A stretch of DNA of 64,000 nucleotides from the NCBI GenBank assembly GCA_040954595.2, contig CM082596.2, forward strand, positions 10,602,001 to 10,666,000, given 5' to 3'. The stretch is from Balanoglossus misakiensis (Eukaryota; Hemichordata). Position numbers and translations under genes: made by a program. This document shows, piece by piece, positions 11,099 through 23,695 of this stretch. The notes beneath the pieces were generated by a model. It ran no database searches. It worked only from the letters and a program-made list of their open reading frames with translations, and was not told the DNA's origin. Position 1 is the first letter of the stretch. Each line of letters starts with the position of its first letter.

Positions 11099-14000
11099 AT
11101 GTCCCGTTCAAATGATTCTTTCAACGATACAAGCATTTTTTCGATATCCAACACCACTACACAATTTTCTTCAAGCTACGAAGAAGATCCGCAGCCTGCC
11201 TCCCGCTCCCCCGTGGTGAACGCTGAACTGGTGGTATCTCTCTGTCAACCCGACATCACGAACGCTAGTTCGATCAACGCACAATCACCCCACGGTGGAG
11301 TGACCGTGATCAACGGCAGTAATTTGTCATCAACCAGTACGCAATATGATTCAAATGACGAAGATATCGTACTGAGCGATCGTTCGCTCGAAAATACGTG
11401 CTCACTTCTGCAATTTGACAGCGACGATGACCTGGAGCTGGAATTCATGCCAGTGGCCTCATCAAGTCCTCGCCCACAACGTCAACGGATTTCTGCACCT
11501 AAACGGCGTCGAATTTCTCAGCCGATTAGAGACCCACTATCAGTATTGTGCCAGCAGTGTTGTAGTGACTCGTGTATGGACCATTTGTCAAAGCACGATG
11601 TGACGGCTGCAGAACGAAAATATAAAGCGTTGGGCAACGAAACAAAACAGCGCCAGTATATTCTTGACACAATTCGACAACATTCGTTCAAAAGGTATCT
11701 GTCAACTTCAAGTTCAAGTTCAAGGAGGAGAAAAGTTGTGGTTGAGACCAACTTGGTGTTGATGGGCCGACCGGTTTGTCCTGCAGCTTGGCGGCATGTT
11801 CACAACGTCAGCGAATACCGCTGGAAAAGCTGTGAACTGGACTTTATCAAAGGTTTGTTTTCACACTATTTAATAATCACTCAGTTAAAAAGCGAAAGAG
11901 TTGCAAATTGTAACACTATTTTCACGAAATGTTTGGAGTCATATACTATTGATACTTTTTTGTGCATTTTAGCAAGAAGAATGGAATTTTTTTTCCAGTA
12001 AAGAGTTCTGTATTCAGATATTACTTTACTCACAAGTGTGTGTTGCAATGTGCAGCTAATACAATATTGATCATTTTCTACTCAGACATAGAAGCTGTTG
12101 AACATAAGAATATTTGGAGGACAGGCTTTAAAGACAAAACCACAGATGCAATTGCTTGGATGCGTCATCTATTTGAACGCATAGGTGATTACATGCCACA
12201 TAAGGAAGAGATTCATCTGCCATCATGCTACACGAAGAAGTCCCTGTATGAACGCATGACAAAGGAGATGAAAGCCCGTGGTCATCCTGAAAGACATATT
12301 ATTTGCTATGATTATTTCACCAGGATATGGAGTATCCATCTCTCAGAGTTCATTATACCAAAGGTACATTTAATCTTATTGATAATAATATATTATTTTT
12401 ATTATAAAAACACACTACATAGCTATACTGCCTGTAGTCAATGTGACACACGTCCAATTTTACTGTCTGTCTGCTGACTTTAGTACATTAACAAAATAAT
12501 TTTTTTGTACATCAATCTTGCAGAGAAATGAATTTGTGAAGTGTACTGACTGCACAGAACTAGAAGAATTGGTGGCGAAAGCTAAAACAGACCATGAAAG
12601 AACAAGAGTCCGGTCACTCATGACTCTACACATGGAGCAAGTAGAGTAAGTAAAGTTTGTGTTGTTATCCTATATTTGGCTCACATTTGGTATACCAATC
12701 CAGGGGTCTCTGCACGTGCCCTTTTTACTTGCTGGAAGGAAAAATCTGCTTGCCCACCATCTTGGATCAACTTAGCTATGGTGTATACCTTATTTTGTAT
12801 GTGTAATTGTCTCTAAGTACCCTTTCCATCTCAAAATTATTTCGAAGCCCACCCCACCCCCCAAAAGATTGCTTGGCAGCATGTTTCAATTGTTGTCATG
12901 TATTAGTTTTGAGGGGGACCTATACTTTTCGACGTAAAAAGGGTCCTTGGACTCGCTTTGTGTAATCGCTAGTGCTATTCCAGAATCCAGACATGGGATT
13001 TAACAAGAAGATTTCAAATTGCAGATTTAGAATTTTCACATTCCATAATGTGAGCACCTTTGTCTCAAGTAATTTTTAATTTTATATTATCTGTTTGTTA
13101 AGAACTGAACGCAAGCGATACCACTACAACCGAGAAAGAGCAGAGAAGGAGCCAGAGGAAATGTTGACTATTATAATCGATGGAATCGACCAGAACAAAA
13201 CAAACTTGCCTCATCTGTACAAGGAAGACAAGAGTACCAGCAATCTACTGCGTCTCAGAACACATATTACAGGTGCGTTGACCGTGTATGGATTTGTGAA
13301 CTGATTAAGTCTTTCTTAACACATCCATTGGACTATCCAATAATTGTAAATTATTCACATTGTGGTTTATCAATTAATGAACAGTAGCCATAGTGCCATG
13401 AATTTCATTTTATATTGTACTCTCAAAGTCATGTCAAAATGCACAGTGTTGTACAATTACCTTTAACTGGGATGTGTGTGATGCCCTCTAATACTGACAA
13501 ATTTATGTTAGTATTTAATTGTAGAATTAATTTGTAGCCTTTTAAAGTACAAATGAGAAACTTACCAGATAGGTGTTACTGTATTGTCAATAATTGCAGC
13601 TATTCTTTAATTAACCCTTTCACCCCCAGTTCCCTGTGTAGAGGTCCAACTTCATTATAGAAACAAATGGACTTAGGACAAACCGTGGTGGTGAAAGGGT
13701 TAAGCATGATTTCCAGGCGGTTAGTGACATGTAACTATTTAAGTTGTGTTTCAGTATGAACATCTTGTCACTGTTGTAAGGTTTCAAGTACCATGTTTTT
13801 TTATTTATTTCAGGGTCCCTTGTGCATACTGGTGTAACTGGTGGCAAAATACCTTTTGTATATTTGGATGTCAACCACATTCCACATGACTCCAACCTCA
13901 CTATGAATGTGCTTCTTGAAATCCTCAATGAATGTGGTGATCATTTAGCCAAGGTATTATACTTACAACTCGACAACTGCTTCCGTGAAAATAAAAACAG

Positions 14001-17000
14001 ATATTTACTGTCCCTTCTGCAACTACTGGTTCAACTCGACATATTTGAAGAGGTAAGTTGATTATTAATTGGCATGTCAGTCTTTTGTTTAATTTTTAGC
14101 TTTCCTGTCAGTAATGGTGGAGCTTGTCAGACAGGCGGATTGTCCTCTGTCTTCCGCCTGTCTTCTTCTCTTCTCTGAAATCCCTTTTAGTGAAATTTGC
14201 AGTTATCAGCTGGGCCTACTCAACTCATACCATGCAAACGTTATAATAATTTAGAAATATTTTACAGTACATCTTTAAACTATTTACTAAATTTGTGGCA
14301 TGGAAGTTTACTTACAAAATTTCAACATTTCAAAATACATCTTAGGTATTCACTCATTCATGTGAGCGAATCCAAAGATGGTATTGGATGTATATATTTA
14401 TATATATATATATATAATTATCTATGTTTATAATAACAGGTGTTAGTGAACTTTCTACCCGTTGGACACACGCACGAAAATGTCGACCAGATGTTCTCGA
14501 AAATTGCAACGGAACTGAGAAGAACAAATGCATACACCATAAATGGTAATATGTTGTGATATTAAATATTTTATATAACCCTGTGTAGTTGTTAAAGGGG
14601 AAATCCAGTCCAGCTGATTTATATATAATGTGGTAGCTTTGAGGTCACTCTTTCAGAAAAATAACAACATTTTTTCGCCATGTTTAAGTCGCGTGATATT
14701 TTACAAACTTATGAGGGAAAGTTGGCAGAAGTTCCAGTATGGCGTTTACTGTAATTTGAATCATGGGAAAAATACAGGGCGAATGTTTTTTTCAATGGCA
14801 ACAATTTCTTTTTTTCCATAAAGCCACAGTATCAGTGATTGTTGGCTATTGGTTTTTGTTCCTTGTTTCAACAGTCTTGTCTTGTTCAACTACTCAAAGT
14901 ACAGTGAAATGCCAAATATCTAGTTTCTCAACACAGCCATTATGTGTACAATAAGCAATATTATTGTTGACAATATGAACATATATGGTCCATTTTTTTT
15001 TGGGGGGGGGTCAAGATTGTACTTATGATATTGACGTTGACAGTATCTTGTTTTATCAGATCTGGAGAGCACAGTTGTGGGATCGTACACGCCTGTTATC
15101 AAATGGAGAAATCTTACAGAGAAACCCATCCTGAATATTAAAGAATGGCTGATACCCCACATGGCTGGGAAAATGCAGGGACATTCCAAACAGCATAACT
15201 TCAGATTTTACAAGGCTAATGGTGTTGCTTTCATGCAGTATAGACTGTGGTCTACTGATCCTTGGGAGCCAAGCCAGATGGATGAGAATGGGGAACAACT
15301 TCCAGGAATCAACTGTTTTAAGGTGAGATTTTCAACACTCATCACAAACAGATAGAGACCCTTGATGTAACCTATCACAAACAGTCCCTTGATGTAACCA
15401 ATGTTTGCTTGTCTTTCACTGTATAACAAGAGCCCCAACCAATAATTTGGTGAGATGACATATTATGGTTTTAGCTCTATCTGTCTGGATTCATTTCACA
15501 TATGTGCCTACATCAGTTTTGGCCCCTGGAAAATATATGTGGACATACATATGAATGGCATATTTTTTTTCACAATGCGACCAAAATGGCCATTCAGCAG
15601 CCATATTATTACCAATAGCCATTACTCAAAATATTCAAGAACTGATATTGTTGATGTTTGGGTTACGTCCGTCCAGAGTGAGTTCTCAGAAGTGCCTGGA
15701 CCGAATTCATTCAAACTTGGTACAAAGACAGAACAAAACAGAACTCAACAAATTATCAAATAAATTAAGTAAAGTTGCTTTACTCAAAACATCCATTTTC
15801 CTTTCAGAGTATGCCATGTCTGGATGATGTGCCGGCCTATGTGCTTCCAAGCATTGAAAAACTGGATGTGAATTCTTTGAGGAGAGACGTACCCAATGGA
15901 TTTGGTGTCAGAATGCCACCGTCTGGAGTACAATGGTGGAATAACTTCCTTCGTAATGTGGAAGATATTGAAAAGGTAGCTACAAAGACAATTCTTATTA
16001 AAACTTGTGTACTAGTATTTAGTTGAAAACAAAAAGTGAATCCATGTGAATATCTCTTTATATATTATTGCGTGAATACATGGTAACTCTCGTTGGCTCA
16101 CATTTGGCATACCAATGTGTGTATAGTATAACAAGGCATCTGAATGTGACAGTGACATTGTCACTATTTTGTAACTTTAACCATCAATGAGCATGTCAGT
16201 CAGCTAACACAAATAATGTATTGCTGTCCTTTCAATAATTCCAGGTTCCCACTCAATCAGAAGAGTTATGGCTGCTGCCCCAAATAAAGGAAAAAGCAGA
16301 AAGAAAGAAGGCTGACAGACAATGTCTTCAAAATGAAGAACTTGACAGTCAAGTGTCAAAAATTAGAGAAAAGTTGACAAGAACGTGTCAGGAGGTGAGC
16401 TACAAAAAATGGTGTAATATTTCCCAACAACACGCATTGACATATTTTAAGTATTTCTATTGACATCTTGTGATTACCATGTCATTTTAAACTCATCAAG
16501 TAAACAGAAGGTTTTTTGTGCAAGGTGACTGTTTGAGAAATTATCATTTACTTTTGCCAGAAAGTGGAACAGAAAAAAGTTTTGTTGAATAGCAAAAAAT
16601 ACATGGACTGATGACTTGTTAAATAGCAATTTTTAATATTAACCTTATATGCACTTTCATTACATGCAGACATTGTCGTTTTCTTAGGAGAGTGGCTAAT
16701 CATAAATCATCATTTCAATCTACAGATTACTGTCCAGGGGATGCGGCCCACCATTCATCATGTTGACAGCTATGACTGTATTAGTGTTGGTGACATGGTT
16801 GCAGTTTACTGTCCGACGTACACAGAGATTCCTCAAATTGGAAAAGTGACGGAAAGAAGGGAACAAGAATTTGTCCTCCAATGGTATGAAGGGACATGGA
16901 CAAGTTCCTGGAAACCATCCTACCAAACCCAGGGAAGGAAGCAGGTGCTGTACACGGACACACAACCAGTTCATGCAGCAATTTTTGGGGGGTTCAAACT

Positions 17001-17085
17001 AAATGGCAGAAAGATGCTGGGTAAAGAAACAAAGCTTGTCCTACAAGAAAAGTACAAGAATGCCATATCAAATATTGTGCAATAG
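11099..17085 (+). CDS. DDE-like transposase (DUF7869-like) of the transposon
   Basis: Ten exons, 11099-11852, 12086-12363, 12524-12645, 13103-13272, 13814-14052, 14440-14545, 15060-15322, 15808-15975, 16245-16394 and 16726-17085, join in phase into a complete 869-aa frame; every junction has GT..AG. Residues 1-150 are S/D-rich and probably disordered, with a basic patch (PKRRR). Cysteine clusters (CQQCC..C, then KCTDC near 380) may bind zinc. The core has IIIDGIDQNK (D411 or D414), YLQLDNC (D495) and GHTHENVDQ (530-538), the pattern of metazoan DUF7869 proteins, thought to be RNase H-fold transposases. A charged helical stretch (about 710-750) and a small beta-rich BAH/Tudor-like domain (about 768-810, VGDMVAVYCP..GKV..WYEG) end the protein. 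The core motifs and placement between TIRs support the role; DNA cutting is inferred. Confidence 0.82.
13611..13703. repeat. 93-bp foldback MITE in a transposase intron
   Basis: TTAACCCTTTCACCCCCA at the left pairs with TGGTGGTGAAAGGGTTAA at the right. It lies wholly in the intron between exons 4 and 5 of the transposase. A half copy of the same terminus occurs at 63165-63200. Confidence 0.75.
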
Positions 17086-17385
17086 ACTATTATTTAAAGA
17101 ATAATGTATGCCACAAAGACTGGACTGGACTCCTTGTTTTGTAGTAAATTACATTTTTGTGTTTTTAAGAGATAACAATGTCACCAAACACTGTTAAAAT
17201 GATTAAAGATTTATGAAACCAAACTTTCTCTTTAATTAATCGATTTAGTGCCAGAGAGAGAAAGAGAGAACAAAAGTGACTTTGTACGTTGTGATGGATG
17301 TTTCTTAGTTGATGACATAAACTTTACCAGTCTCCCTGCCAATAGTGAGTGGGTGGATTACACAGTGTACCAGTAGGGCCCGGAA
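17086..17385. other. 3' flank of the transposase
   Basis: Noncoding sequence after the stop codon. It contains ATGATTAAAGATTTATG near 17198-17214, which holds an ATTAAA polyadenylation-signal variant (about 17201-17206). No gene is seen. Confidence 0.5.
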
Positions 17386-18955
17386 ATCTTGCTGATTAGC
17401 AGGGAGTCTAGTACAGCCTGGACGTCTTGCCAATTGGCAGAGAGTCTAGTACAGCGTGGACGTCTTGCCAATTGGCAGAGTCTTGTACAGCTTGGAAATC
17501 TTGCCGATTGGCAGAGAGTCTTGCACAGCCTGGACATCTTGCCAATTGGCAGAGAGTCTTGTACAGCTTGGAAATCTTGCCGATTGGCAGAGAGTCTTGT
17601 ACAGCTTGGAAATCTTGCCGATTGGCAGAGAGTCTTGCACAGCCTGAAAATCCTGCCAATTGGCAGAGAGTCTTGTACAGCCTGGAAATCTTGCCAATTG
17701 GCAGAGAGTCTTGTACAGCCTGGAAATCTTGCCAATTGGCAGAGAGTCTTGTACAGCCTGGAAATCTTGCCAATTGGCAGAGAGTCTTGTACAGCCTGAA
17801 AATCCTGCCAATTGGCAGAGAGTCTTGCACAGCCTGAAAATCCTGCCAATTGGCAGAGAGTCTTGCACAGCCTGGACATCTTGCCGATTGGCAGAGAGTC
17901 TAGTACAGCCTGGACATCTTGCCGATTGGCAGAGAGTCTTGTACAGCCTGAAAATCTTGCCGATTGGCAGGAGTCTTGTACAGCCTGAAAATCCTGCCAA
18001 TTGGCAGAGAGTCTTGCACAGCCTGAAAATCCTGCCAATTGGCAGAGAGTCTTGCACAGCCTGGACATCTTGCCGATTGGCAGAGAGTCTAGTACAGCCT
18101 GGACATCTTGCCGATTGGCAGAGAGTCTTGTACAGCCTGAAAATCTTGCCGATTGGCAGGAGTCTTGTACAGCCTGAAAATCTTGCCGATTGGCAGGAGT
18201 CTTGTACAGCCTGAAAATCCTGCCAATTGGCAGAGAGTCTTGTACAGCCTGAAAATCTTGCCGATTGGCAGAGAGTCTTGCACAGCCTGGACATCTTGCC
18301 GATTGGCAGGAGTCTTGTACAGCCTGAAAATCTTGCCAATTGGCAGAGAGTCTTGTACAGCCTGAAAATCTTGCCGATTGGCAGGAGTCTTGTACAGCCT
18401 GAAAATCCTGCCAATTGGCAGAGAGTCTTGTACAGCTTGGAAATCTTGCCGATTGGCAGAGAGTCTTGCACAGCCTGGACATCTTGCCGATTGGCAGAGA
18501 GTCTTGTACAGCCTGAAAATCCTGCCAATTGGCAGAGAGTCTTGTACAGCCTGGAAATCTTGCCGATTGGCAGAGAGTCTTGCACAGCCTGGACATCTTG
18601 CCAATTGGCAGAGAGTCTTGTACAGCCTGGAAATCTTGCCGATTGGCAGGAGTCTTGTACAGCCTGAAAATCCTGCCAATTGGCAGAGAGTCTTGTACAG
18701 CTTGGAAATCTTGCCGATTGGCAGAGAGTCTTGCACAGCCTGGACATCTTGCCAATTGGCAGAGAGTCTTGTACAGCCTGGAAATCTTGCCGATTGGCAG
18801 GAGTCTTGTACAGCCTGAAAATCCTGCCAATTGGCAGGGAGTCTTATACAGCCTGGAAATCCTGCCGATTGGCAGAGAGTCTTGTACAGCTTTGAAATCT
18901 TGCCGATTGGCAGGGAATTCTAAGTCGTTACACTATTCCTGCCAATTGGCAAGAT
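17386..18955. repeat. right subterminal palindromic array (38-bp unit)
   Basis: About 40 tandem copies of a 38-bp unit with core TTGCCRATTGGCAGAGAGTC followed by TTGTACAGCCTGGAAATC. The shared TGCCAATTGGCA core is a perfect palindrome when the variable base is A. Read on the minus strand, the unit carries ACTCTCTGCCAATYGGCAAG, close to the left array's core, so the two arrays are inverted relatives. Copies vary by A/G at the palindrome centre and by GAGAGTC/GGAGTC. Long open frames on both strands are periodicity artefacts. Confidence 0.95.
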
Positions 18956-19235
18956 TTTTAAGCTATGCAAGACTCCCTCCACATTGACAATTGAAGTGTG
19001 CTTGTTTTTCTGTTGAAAAAAGTCACATGAAATTTATCATCCCTCAAACTTATCTTTTATTCAATAAAAATAATAATAAGTGGTGTTTAATGTAACTCTT
19101 ATGAACTTTTCCATTGAAAAATCTATTTCAAAATTTCTTTTTGACCACCATGGGTTTTTTCAAAGGAATTTCGTAATTTATGTTTGGGCTGACATTGATA
19201 ATGAGTATTTCCATACAAAAATCCGATTTTATCTT
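18956..19235. other. AT-rich spacer before the right TIR
   Basis: About 280 bp, AT-rich, with no gene or repeat seen. Confidence 0.55.
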
Positions 19236-19271
19236 CGTTTTCGAAAATTGGAATTTCTATGTCGTTGTGTT
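19236..19271 (-). repeat. right terminal inverted repeat of the 14.65-kb transposon
   Basis: On the minus strand it reads AACACAACGACATAGAAATT and then CCAATTTTCGAAAAC, matching 4625-4660. It is followed by the TGAA duplication at 19272-19275. Confidence 0.85.
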
Positions 19272-19275
19272 TGAA

Positions 19276-19357
19276 TTTCATGAGTTAACCAATAGTATGC
19301 ATGTGATAGAGGTGGCAGTGCCAGTCACATATTTCACTAATTTTCACTATGACTTCT
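19276..19357 (+). pseudogene. last codons of the retrotransposon RT-RNase H ORF
   Basis: This continues the frame that stops at the TGAA duplication at 4621-4624 and ends at a stop near 19357. It is separated from the rest of the ORF by the DNA transposon. About 80 bp later repeat B1 begins, leaving no room for a recombinase gene. Confidence 0.7.
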
Positions 19358-19435
19358 AGTAAGTTCCTAGGCAGTTTTGTATTTTACTCGCTAATGGGAA
19401 CTCCCTGAATGCTTCCCCTCCCCTGGTTTGGCGGC

Positions 19436-19650
19436 TTGGAGCTGGTTTTGTCAAACTCTTTTTCATCTGCATATTAAAGATTTTGCCAAGTTTCCGCCAA
19501 CCCATGAGTGTGTCGCATTCTGTTCCTTCCCATTAGCCCACTAGTTTTCAAGCATTTATACTGTTCGAGTGTTTCAGGTGTATTTGTATGCAAGACGTGT
19601 TTTCCTGTACAATTATTATATAAGTAGAGTTCCACAGAGGCAGCCACTAA
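19436..19650 (+). repeat. split direct repeat B1 of the retrotransposon
   Basis: A 215-bp repeat from TTGGAGCTGGTTTTGTC to CAGAGGCAGCCACTAA. It recurs almost unchanged at 19874-20088 (B2). Confidence 0.9.
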
Positions 19651-19790
19651 TTTAGGCCCAACCCCTTGGGTGTAATTTGGGGCGCCCTCTGTGTAGTGCG
19701 TCTTCCCGCCTTCCGGAGAGAATTGCTACTTTTGTAGGGCTTCCGCCATCTTGTAGAGTCACTTTTTCCGAGCAGTCGCTCGCTTAAAAC
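19649..19790 (+). repeat. split direct repeat A2 of the retrotransposon
   Basis: Near-identical to A1 (869-1010) and directly adjoining B1. After it, 19791-19873 is a short unique segment before B2. Confidence 0.9.
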
Positions 19791-19873
19791 CCCACCCACC
19801 ACTACCCATGGCTTTTCCTTGTATGTTTGTTATATTTATTTTATTTACCTTTATTCACATGGTTTATAAGTGG

Positions 19874-20088
19874 TTGGAGCTGGTTTTGTCAAACTCTTTT
19901 TCATCTGCATATTAAAGATTTTGCCAAGTTTCCGCCAACCCATGAGTGTGTCGCATTCTGTTCCTTCCCATTAGCCCACTAGTTTTCAAGCATTTATACT
20001 GTTCGAGTGTTTCAGGTGTATTTGTATGCAAGACGTGTTTTCCTGTACAATTATTATATAAGAAGAGTTCCACAGAGGCAGCCACTAA
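19874..20088 (+). repeat. split direct repeat B2, right end of the retrotransposon
   Basis: A copy of B1 with very few changes. It ends at CCACTA, where satellite sequence resumes. The near-identity of both A and B pairs argues for a fairly recent insertion. Confidence 0.9.
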
Positions 20089-22378
20089 TTGTAAACAGAA
20101 TACAATATCATTTATGAAGTCAATGTGAACAACTTTACTTGAAGTCAGTACATTGTAAACAGAATACCAGAGTTGTAATGATTTGTCTGATCACAATATG
20201 TCTATAGACACATCATGTACATGGACATGAATGCAAGAATGGACACATATCATTTAAAAAGTCAATGTGAATAATTTTACTTGAAGTCAGTTCATTGTAA
20301 ACAGAATACCAGAGTTGTAATAATTTGTCTGATCACAATATGTCTATAGACACATCACGTACATGGACATGAATGCAAGAATGGACACAGATCATTTATG
20401 AAGTCAACATGAACAACTTTATTTGATGTCAGTACATTGTTAACATAATACCACAGTTGTAATAATTTGTCTGGTCACAATATGTCTATGGACACATCAT
20501 GTACATGGACATGAATGCAAGAATGGACACAGATCATTTATAAAGTCAATGTGAACAATTTACTTAAAGTCAGTACATTGTAAACAGAATACCACAGTTG
20601 TAATATTTTGTCTGCTCACAATATTTCTATAGACACATCACGTACATGGACATGAATGCAAGAATGGACACAGATCATTTATGAAGTCAATGTGAACAAC
20701 TTTACTTGAAGTCAGTACATTGTAAACAGAATACCACAGTTGTAATAATTTGTCTGCTCACAATATGTCTACAGACACATCACATACATGGACATGAATG
20801 CAAGAATGGACACAGATCATTTATGAAGTCAATGTGAACAACTTTACTTGAAGTCAGTACATTGTAAACAGAATACCAGAGTTGTAACAATTTGTCTGGT
20901 CACAATATGTCTATAGACACATCATGTACATGGACATGAATGCAAAAATGGACCCAGATCATTTATGAAGTCAATATGAACAAATTTATTTGATGTCAGT
21001 ACATTGTAAACAGAATACCACAGTTGTAATAATTTGTCTGGTCACAATATGTCTATAGACACATAATGTACATGGACATGAATGCAAGAATGGACACAGA
21101 TCATTTATGAAGTCAATGTGAACAACATTACTTGAAGTCAGTACATTGTAAACAGAATACCAGAGTTGTAATAATTTGTCTGGTCACAATATGTCTATAG
21201 ACACATCCTGTACATGGACATGAATGCAAGAATGGACCCAGATCATTTATGAAGTCAATATGAACACATTTATCTGATGTCAGTACATTGTAAAAAAATA
21301 CCAGAGTTGTAATAATTTGTCTGGTCACAATATGTCTATAGACACATCACGTACATGGACATGAATGCAAGAATGGACACAGATCATTTATGCAGTCAAT
21401 GTGAACAACTTTACTTGAAGTCAGTACATTGTAAACAGAATACCACAGTTGTAATAATTTGTCTGGTCACAATATGTCTATAGACACATCACGTACATGG
21501 ACATGAATGCAAGAATGGTCACAGATCATTTATGAAGTCAACGTGAACAACTTTACTTGAAGTCAGCACATTGTAAACAGAATACCACAGTTGTAATAAT
21601 TTGTCTGCTCACCATATGTCTATAGACACATCACGTACATGGACATGAATGCAGGAATGGACACAGATCATTTATGAAGTTAATGTGAACAACTTTACTT
21701 GAAGTCAGTACATTGTAAACAGAATGCCAGAGTTGTAATAATTTGTCTGATCACAATATGTCTATAGACACATCATGTACATGGACATGAATGCAAGAAT
21801 GGACACAGATCATTTATGAAGTCAATGTGAACAACTTTACTTGAAGTCAGTACATTGTAAACAGAAGACCAGAGTTGTAATAATTTTTTTGGTCACAATA
21901 TGTCTATAGACACATCACGTACATGGACATGAATGCAAGAATTGACACAGATCTTTTATGAAGTTAATGTGAACAACTTTACTTGAAGTCAGTACATTGT
22001 AAACAGAGTACCAGAGTTGTAATAATTTTTTTGGTCACAATATGTCTATAGACACATCACGTACATGGACATGAATGCAAGAATGGACACAAATCATTTA
22101 TGAAGTCAATGTGAACAACTTTACTTGAAGTCAGTACATTGTAAACAGAATACCAGAGTTGTAATAATTTGTCTGATCGCAATATGTCTATAGACACATC
22201 ACGGACATGGACATGAATGCAAGATTGGACACAGATCATTTATGAAGTCAATATGAACAACTTTACTTGAATTCAGTACATTGTAAACAGAATACCAGAG
22301 TTGTATTAATTTGTCTTATCACAATATGTCTATAGACACATCACGTACATGGACATGAATGCAAGAATGGTCACAGCT
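20088..22378. repeat. 142-bp satellite array, right part
   Basis: About 16 further copies of the unit seen at 1-868, same orientation, with scattered substitutions. The array ends around 22378, where unique AT-rich sequence starts. No coding capacity. Confidence 0.95.
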
Positions 22379-23695
22379 TATTCGTAAAGACAATATCTTG
22401 TCAAACGAACCCCAAAACAAATTCTTAGCAAGTCCATAAGTAAGCTTCCTTTATTGCGAAATATCTACTCAGAAATTTCATAAACACAATAGCTAACATT
22501 CTATATTCAGTTTTTTTCAGTTGATTGGTTAGGTCATTATATTTTGCAGATTTTTAAGAGCGATTTAAGATTTCTTTGAATTAATTACTTTTGTATGTTA
22601 ACCAGAAAAATGGCTAATGTGGAAGACAGTTTTCTAAAGAAAATACTGAAAATGAGTGTAGAATAATGTCCGTAGAATGGTATTGCTTTCCAAGGCATTT
22701 TGTTAAGCAGTACACATAGAATATGTTTGCACAAGTACAGTATTCAATCTTCTCTTCATAAAATCTGTTCTGTTCGCATGGTAGCAACTCATCAACAATT
22801 GGGAAAAAGATTAAAGACCTTTTTAACAGGGAAAGTATTCTACTTTAATGTTTTCTACTTTCACTTCATAACAGGTGATGGGAAGTCCACCAAATGTTCA
22901 CAATATCACTCTTACCAAAACTCTGAGAATTTTTATATGTAAGTATAATTGTCACAATTTAAACAAACTAAAAATGATCTTGAAAAAATGTGATCGGAAA
23001 CTGAGGGATTTCAAAGAGAGATTTCTAAGTTTTTTTCCAACATGAAGAAACAACAGTCAGAAAAATTTTGCTTGTTCACTCAGCACTGAATGTCTGTGGC
23101 TGTTTATTGAAGTGTTATGTATGCAAAGTTGAGAGATTGGGGCATAGACGCCATTTTTTTATCTTAGCCATGGGAAGGGTAAAGATTATTGACTAATTGT
23201 AGCGTGAAGGTGTAATGTTTTTATTCTATACATAGATTGGTACATAGATACATAGATACATAGATACATACATACATACATACATACATACATACGTACA
23301 CACAACATAAAAGGTGCTAATTAAACAAGCCATACCAATATCTTGTATTTTTTTACTTTTATCAAAATGTATGATTGATGCTCTTTGGATGAAGATATTA
23401 TTAAAACTTTAATGCTGAAATATTCATCTGTTGTAAACATTCCTACGCCTAGTAGTTCATTGGACAGATTCATGAAAAATTTCAAAATACATTTTTGGCA
23501 TCAAAAAATCATAACTCATATTTAAGATTTTGTATTACACGGCAAACTGCCCAGAGGGGCAAATGAAAAAAAAAATATTGAATTGAATTTTTTTATGATT
23601 TCTGGGATGAGTATACCTTCTACAATGCATTGAGAAAAAAAAGTACGTCTGGCAATAGAAAAAAATGCTGTAAACATACAGTGGGTGAAAATAAC
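22379..23695. other. unique AT-rich interval
   Basis: No supported gene. It contains a GATA/ATAC-type microsatellite at 23229-23296 and otherwise AT-rich single-copy-looking sequence. Confidence 0.5.
23229..23296. repeat. (ACAT/AGAT)n microsatellite
   Basis: A run of GATACATA changing to CATACATA repeats. Confidence 0.9.

Larger units (their letters stand above)
4625..19271. mobile_element. 14.65-kb DNA transposon with transposase and ParB-methyltransferase-like genes
   Basis: Terminal inverted repeats start AACACAACGACATAGAAAT and continue CCAATTTYCGAAAA (about 36 bp, a few mismatches). The element is flanked by TGAA at 4621-4624 and 19272-19275. Deleting the element and one TGAA rejoins the retrotransposon's RNase H reading frame (F-E-F-H), which confirms both boundaries. 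Inside are AT-rich ends, inverted-orientation arrays of palindromic 38-bp repeats, and two divergent multi-exon genes that each splice into complete frames. Complete termini, target duplication and open genes suggest a recently active copy. I cannot assign it to a named superfamily: the 4-bp duplication and AACA termini match none that I can recall with certainty. Confidence 0.88.
869..20088 (+). mobile_element. Ngaro/PAT-type tyrosine-recombinase-class retrotransposon, interrupted
   Basis: The outer boundaries are set by the satellite it interrupts: the left flank ends in GTCAGTA and the right flank resumes with ATTGTAAACAG, as in intact satellite units. The element has split direct repeats in the order A1 (869-1010), ORFs, B1 (19436-19650), A2 (19649-19790), B2 (19874-20088), the hallmark of Ngaro/PAT-like elements. 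It carries a gag-like ORF and a broken reverse transcriptase-RNase H ORF whose sequence resembles DIRS-group proteins. No tyrosine recombinase ORF is visible in what remains, so the copy looks internally deleted. A 14.65-kb DNA transposon sits inside it at 4625-19271. There is no target duplication, as expected for recombinase-mediated insertion. Confidence 0.85.

Noticed and set aside
17358-18830. A 490-codon minus-strand open frame in the right array
   Set aside because: The same periodicity artefact; equivalent frames are open on the plus strand.
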